Source: Gonocerus acuteangulatus (lineage: Eukaryota > Arthropoda > Insecta > Hemiptera > Coreidae). Taken from it: a stretch of DNA of 64,000 nt. Below are positions 61,659 through 64,000 of this stretch, one piece after another (the stretch's first letter is position 1; every line of letters starts with the position of its first letter). The translations under genes and the position numbers were made by a program. Location of the stretch: the NCBI GenBank assembly GCA_946811695.1, contig OX328124.1, forward strand, positions 87,138,030 to 87,202,029. The letters run 5' to 3'. Under the pieces are notes generated by a model. That model made no database searches. It was not told the DNA's origin and saw nothing but the letters and a program-made list of their open reading frames with translations.

Positions 61659-63522
61659 TTACAGTTCTTCATCAGAGATAATAGCACTCTTGTTTTCACA
61701 ATTTACACATTTTATCACATTTTTTGAGTGTGTTTTGCATACAAAATTTTCACATAAACTACATTTCATAGTTGTAACCTTGTTACCTCCTCGGCCACAA
61801 AGAACGCATCTTCCTTTTGTAGTACCAATTTTTTTTGTTGGTTCTTTATTGTCATTTATACAAAGTTTGTTCTTTAGATAAATGCGAATATCCGTTGGTA
61901 GTGTCAGTATGCGAGAGCGTTCAAGAAACCACTCTCTCATTAGTTGATAAGAAAGAGTTTTTAGAAACAGCCTTCGCATCACGCGATTTTCCACAGGTTT
62001 GTTGAAGATATGAATTACTCTTGCATTTATGCCACTTATATTTAGCAAGGTGTAAAACAGACACATTGTCCACCTATTGCTTTCCCTTGCAACTGAATAT
62101 TTGGCTTCCATCTGGTCACAAGTGTCGACGCCTATTTTTGTCGCATTGTAATCTAATATTACGTCTGGCTTATTTGTCACTTCATCAACGGATGGAGAGG
62201 TGTGCATGGATGATAGCAGAATGACTGCTTTATTTTTTTTAGGCACATGAGATACCAACATCATTTCGAATTGGAAACCGAACAATGTTGTTGAAACTTG
62301 ACGGTTCTTGTTCGGCAGAAATTGAGGTGGGATTTCACTCTTATTTTTTCTGAGCGTTCCTATTGTTGTGAATTTATTATCCAACAAACTAAACACTACG
62401 TCGTATGACGTGTACCAATTATCGATAGTTAAATTTCGATTTCTACACTTCAGGTGTTCTAATAATCTATGAACTATGTCAAATGGCTTATTAGAAAATT
62501 GATGTGGACCCGGTGGTTGCATACCACAGTAAAGTTCAATTGTAGATGTGTAAAATGTTTTAGCATCATTGACAGCGTATAGTTTCAATCCATATTTCGC
62601 AGGTTTGCTTGGAATATATTGAATGAAACTACAACGTCCTCGGAAAGGAACTAATTTTTCATCGATTGTAATAAATTCGCTAGGGTTGTACGCAGTTTTA
62701 CAATTTCTTACAAATGCATCTAGGAGGGAGCGAACAGCAGCCAAACGGTCAATCTTCTGTCTTTCGGTACGAGTATTTTTGTCGTCAAAGCGTAAGCACC
62801 TCAGTAAAAACCAAAATCTTTTTGATGACATACAACTTCGTGCGGCTATGATTCCATCTCCTTCACTATTCCATATCTCCTCCACACTTGTATATTGTGC
62901 TCCTTTTATCCCTAATAAATACAGAAGGCCAATCAGTGCCATTACTTCACTCCTACTTGTCAATTTAGCATCACGTTCCCGGCTATAACCTATCTCATCA
63001 CGTTTGTTGGATATAAACATATTAGTAAAATTAACTATATCATCGATTATTTCAGTGCTTATAAATTGAAAAAAGCAATCAATTTCAGTAATAGCATTTT
63101 TTGCTTCCCCTTTTGGACCTGGTAATATTTTTACAATATTCTTTGATTTAGTCCTAGATGAACTTTTGGTGAAAGCCTTCGTAGCCCACATAGTGTCGTC
63201 CTTTCCATAGAAAAAATCTGTGTCCATCTCATCTTCAGAGGTTGTTTCCTTTTCAGAATCTATTTCTTGTTCGGTATCACTGTTATGTTCCTGGTCAGAA
63301 TGACATGCGATTTCATCTTCAGAGTCGGAAGAATCATACTCTGCTGGTCTGCCAGCACAAGCTCTAGCTTCTTTTTCCTCGTCTGATTGCTGTTTAAGCT
63401 CTTCTAAAATTTTAGGTATGTCTTCATTTTTAATGAAACGCGACCTAAAATAGTATAATCCGATTAAGAGAAGAGACGTGAAAATTATAATCAGCAAAAA
63501 ACAGAAACTAAATTACTTACAT
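61659..63522 (-). CDS. piggyBac-like transposase, intact, start codon assembled by splicing
   Basis: Cuts and inserts DNA at TTAA with seamless excision. The main frame 61659-63497 has no ATG near its start. A 76-bp intron at 63445-63520 (CAT|GTAAGT ... CTATTTTAG|GTCGCG) joins AT to G, giving ATG TCG CGT, so the protein begins MSRFIKNEDIPKILEEL and has 595 residues, the usual length (T. ni transposase is 594). Order: acidic N-terminal region (SDSEDE), DDE-type core with catalytic Asp at about 262 (TIDEKLVPFRGRC), 342 (LTIDNWYTS) and 441 (GVDTCDQM), and a C-terminal Cys-rich domain (CVLCGRGG ... CSLCENFVCKTH ... CVNC) that binds the ends. All three aspartates and the cysteines are intact. Without splicing, the first ATG would be the M of EDEMDTDFF, cutting off the acidic leader. 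Confidence 0.92.
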
Positions 63523-63556
63523 GACCGGGCGCGTGGTTGACTTTGTCTACCAAAGC
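63523..63556 (+). promoter_or_regulatory. internal copy of the piggyBac terminal repeat next to the start codon
   Basis: GACCGGGCGCGTGGTTGACT and then TTGTCTACCA repeat the left-end sequence in direct orientation. It ends 1 base before the AT of the split start codon on the minus strand. It is probably a transposase-binding site in the 5' UTR or promoter. The function is inferred. Confidence 0.6.
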
Positions 63557-63748
63557 TGGATTCAAAGACTAAATAATGAATAATATTGCAGATGTTCACT
63601 CTATTAAAGTCAAAATTGTACTGAAGGAAAAGGAAGGATGTTGGGCAAAGGTATTAGCGGCTGGAAGCGTCTGAGTCAGAATTTGTGGAAAATGGAAATG
63701 AAATCATTCGACTGGTTGACAAAAGCAACCAGCGCGCCCGGACTAGGG

Positions 63749-64000
63749 TTAAAATATGTTTTATTGTCAGTTCAGTATTACAAATTTCACATAATGGTCT
63801 CTCTTGTCTTGTCATGAGGTACTCGTGGGTAAGTCTTGAATGGCCAATCCTAAGTCGAGCTAATACTACTTCATCACTTCTATTGGCTCCATAACTGGAC
63901 GGCTAGTCTTTGACGGTATGTTTTATAGTCCATAGTTTGTTGTCCGTAAGTATCATCCAAGAGTGTTTTCAGTATTCCAAAATAGATGTCTTAACAAATC
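63749..64000 (-). pseudogene. RNase H-bearing LINE remnant, 5' part (split by piggyBac)
   Basis: The minus frame reads LRIGHSRLTHEYLMTRQERP, then CEICNTELTIKHIL up to the TTAA, the C-terminal zinc knuckle region of an I/R1-group LINE. The rest of the element continues beyond the window. Confidence 0.82.

Larger units (their letters stand above)
61339..63748 (-). mobile_element. complete piggyBac-like transposon
   Basis: Flanked by TTAA at 61335-61338 and 63749-63752, the exact target duplication of piggyBac elements. Terminal inverted repeats begin CCCTAG(A/T)CCGGGCGCG and extend about 35 bases to TGGTTG...TTTGTCAACCA. Both ends contain a small hairpin (GTGGTTG...CAACCAC left, CTGGTTG...CAACCAG right). 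An extra direct copy of the end, GACCGGGCGCGTGGTTGACT, lies internally at 63523-63542. About 2.41 kb with one gene. It is inserted in a LINE remnant, downstream of the chemoreceptor exon and in the opposite direction. It shows no internal damage and could be active. Confidence 0.95.

Noticed and set aside
61690..62988. Plus-strand frames within the piggyBac gene
   Set aside because: Antisense shadows of the transposase.

Overview
The window is eukaryotic nuclear DNA and almost certainly from an insect. It is AT-rich, with long introns full of transposable elements, tRNA-derived SINEs and (TA)n microsatellites. Three conserved host genes can be assembled exon by exon with matching splice phases. 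A fourth, a gustatory-receptor-type gene, belongs to an arthropod chemoreceptor family. The UBC9 protein ends in the same ARAMAATE tail as the fly orthologue. I cannot name the species.

Layout: 1-2430 is two copies of a long inverted-repeat element with SINEs inserted. 2787-12309 (minus) is the N-terminal half of SART1, a U4/U6.U5 tri-snRNP protein; its first intron holds a broken Helitron, a SINE and a TA-centred palindrome. 12.3-18.9 kb is intergenic, with a retrocopied transposase-like gene, hAT and mariner remnants and fold-back MITEs. 18974-24543 (minus) is UBE2I/UBC9, complete in five coding exons, with one GC-AG intron. 25-38 kb is repeat-rich: two large palindromes bounded by TA repeats, a LINE remnant split by a hAT MITE, a third copy of the inverted-repeat element, a Merlin-like element and another LINE remnant. 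38135-54945 (plus) is HMG20 (HMG box plus coiled coil, six coding exons); its 7.5-kb first intron holds two R4/Dong-type LINEs, the second starting exactly at the (TAA)n tail of the first. 55-61 kb holds a Penelope-like fragment and a chemoreceptor gene with a degraded relative beside it. 61339-63748 is an apparently intact piggyBac-like transposon inserted at a TTAA inside a LINE remnant.

The host genes act in splicing (SART1), SUMO conjugation (UBE2I) and chromatin repression (HMG20). Nothing in the sequence shows that they are functionally linked by position. The most interesting material is in the mobile DNA: a piggyBac whose start codon is made only by splicing and lies next to an internal copy of its own terminal repeat; a compensatory base change that keeps a hairpin in both piggyBac ends; a microsatellite-targeting LINE pair; a recurring hammerhead-ribozyme-like motif next to Penelope-type sequence; and a nearly perfect 0.7-kb palindrome that carries the same reading frame in both arms. 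No prokaryotic operons, rRNA genes, CRISPR arrays or convincing functional tRNA genes were seen.
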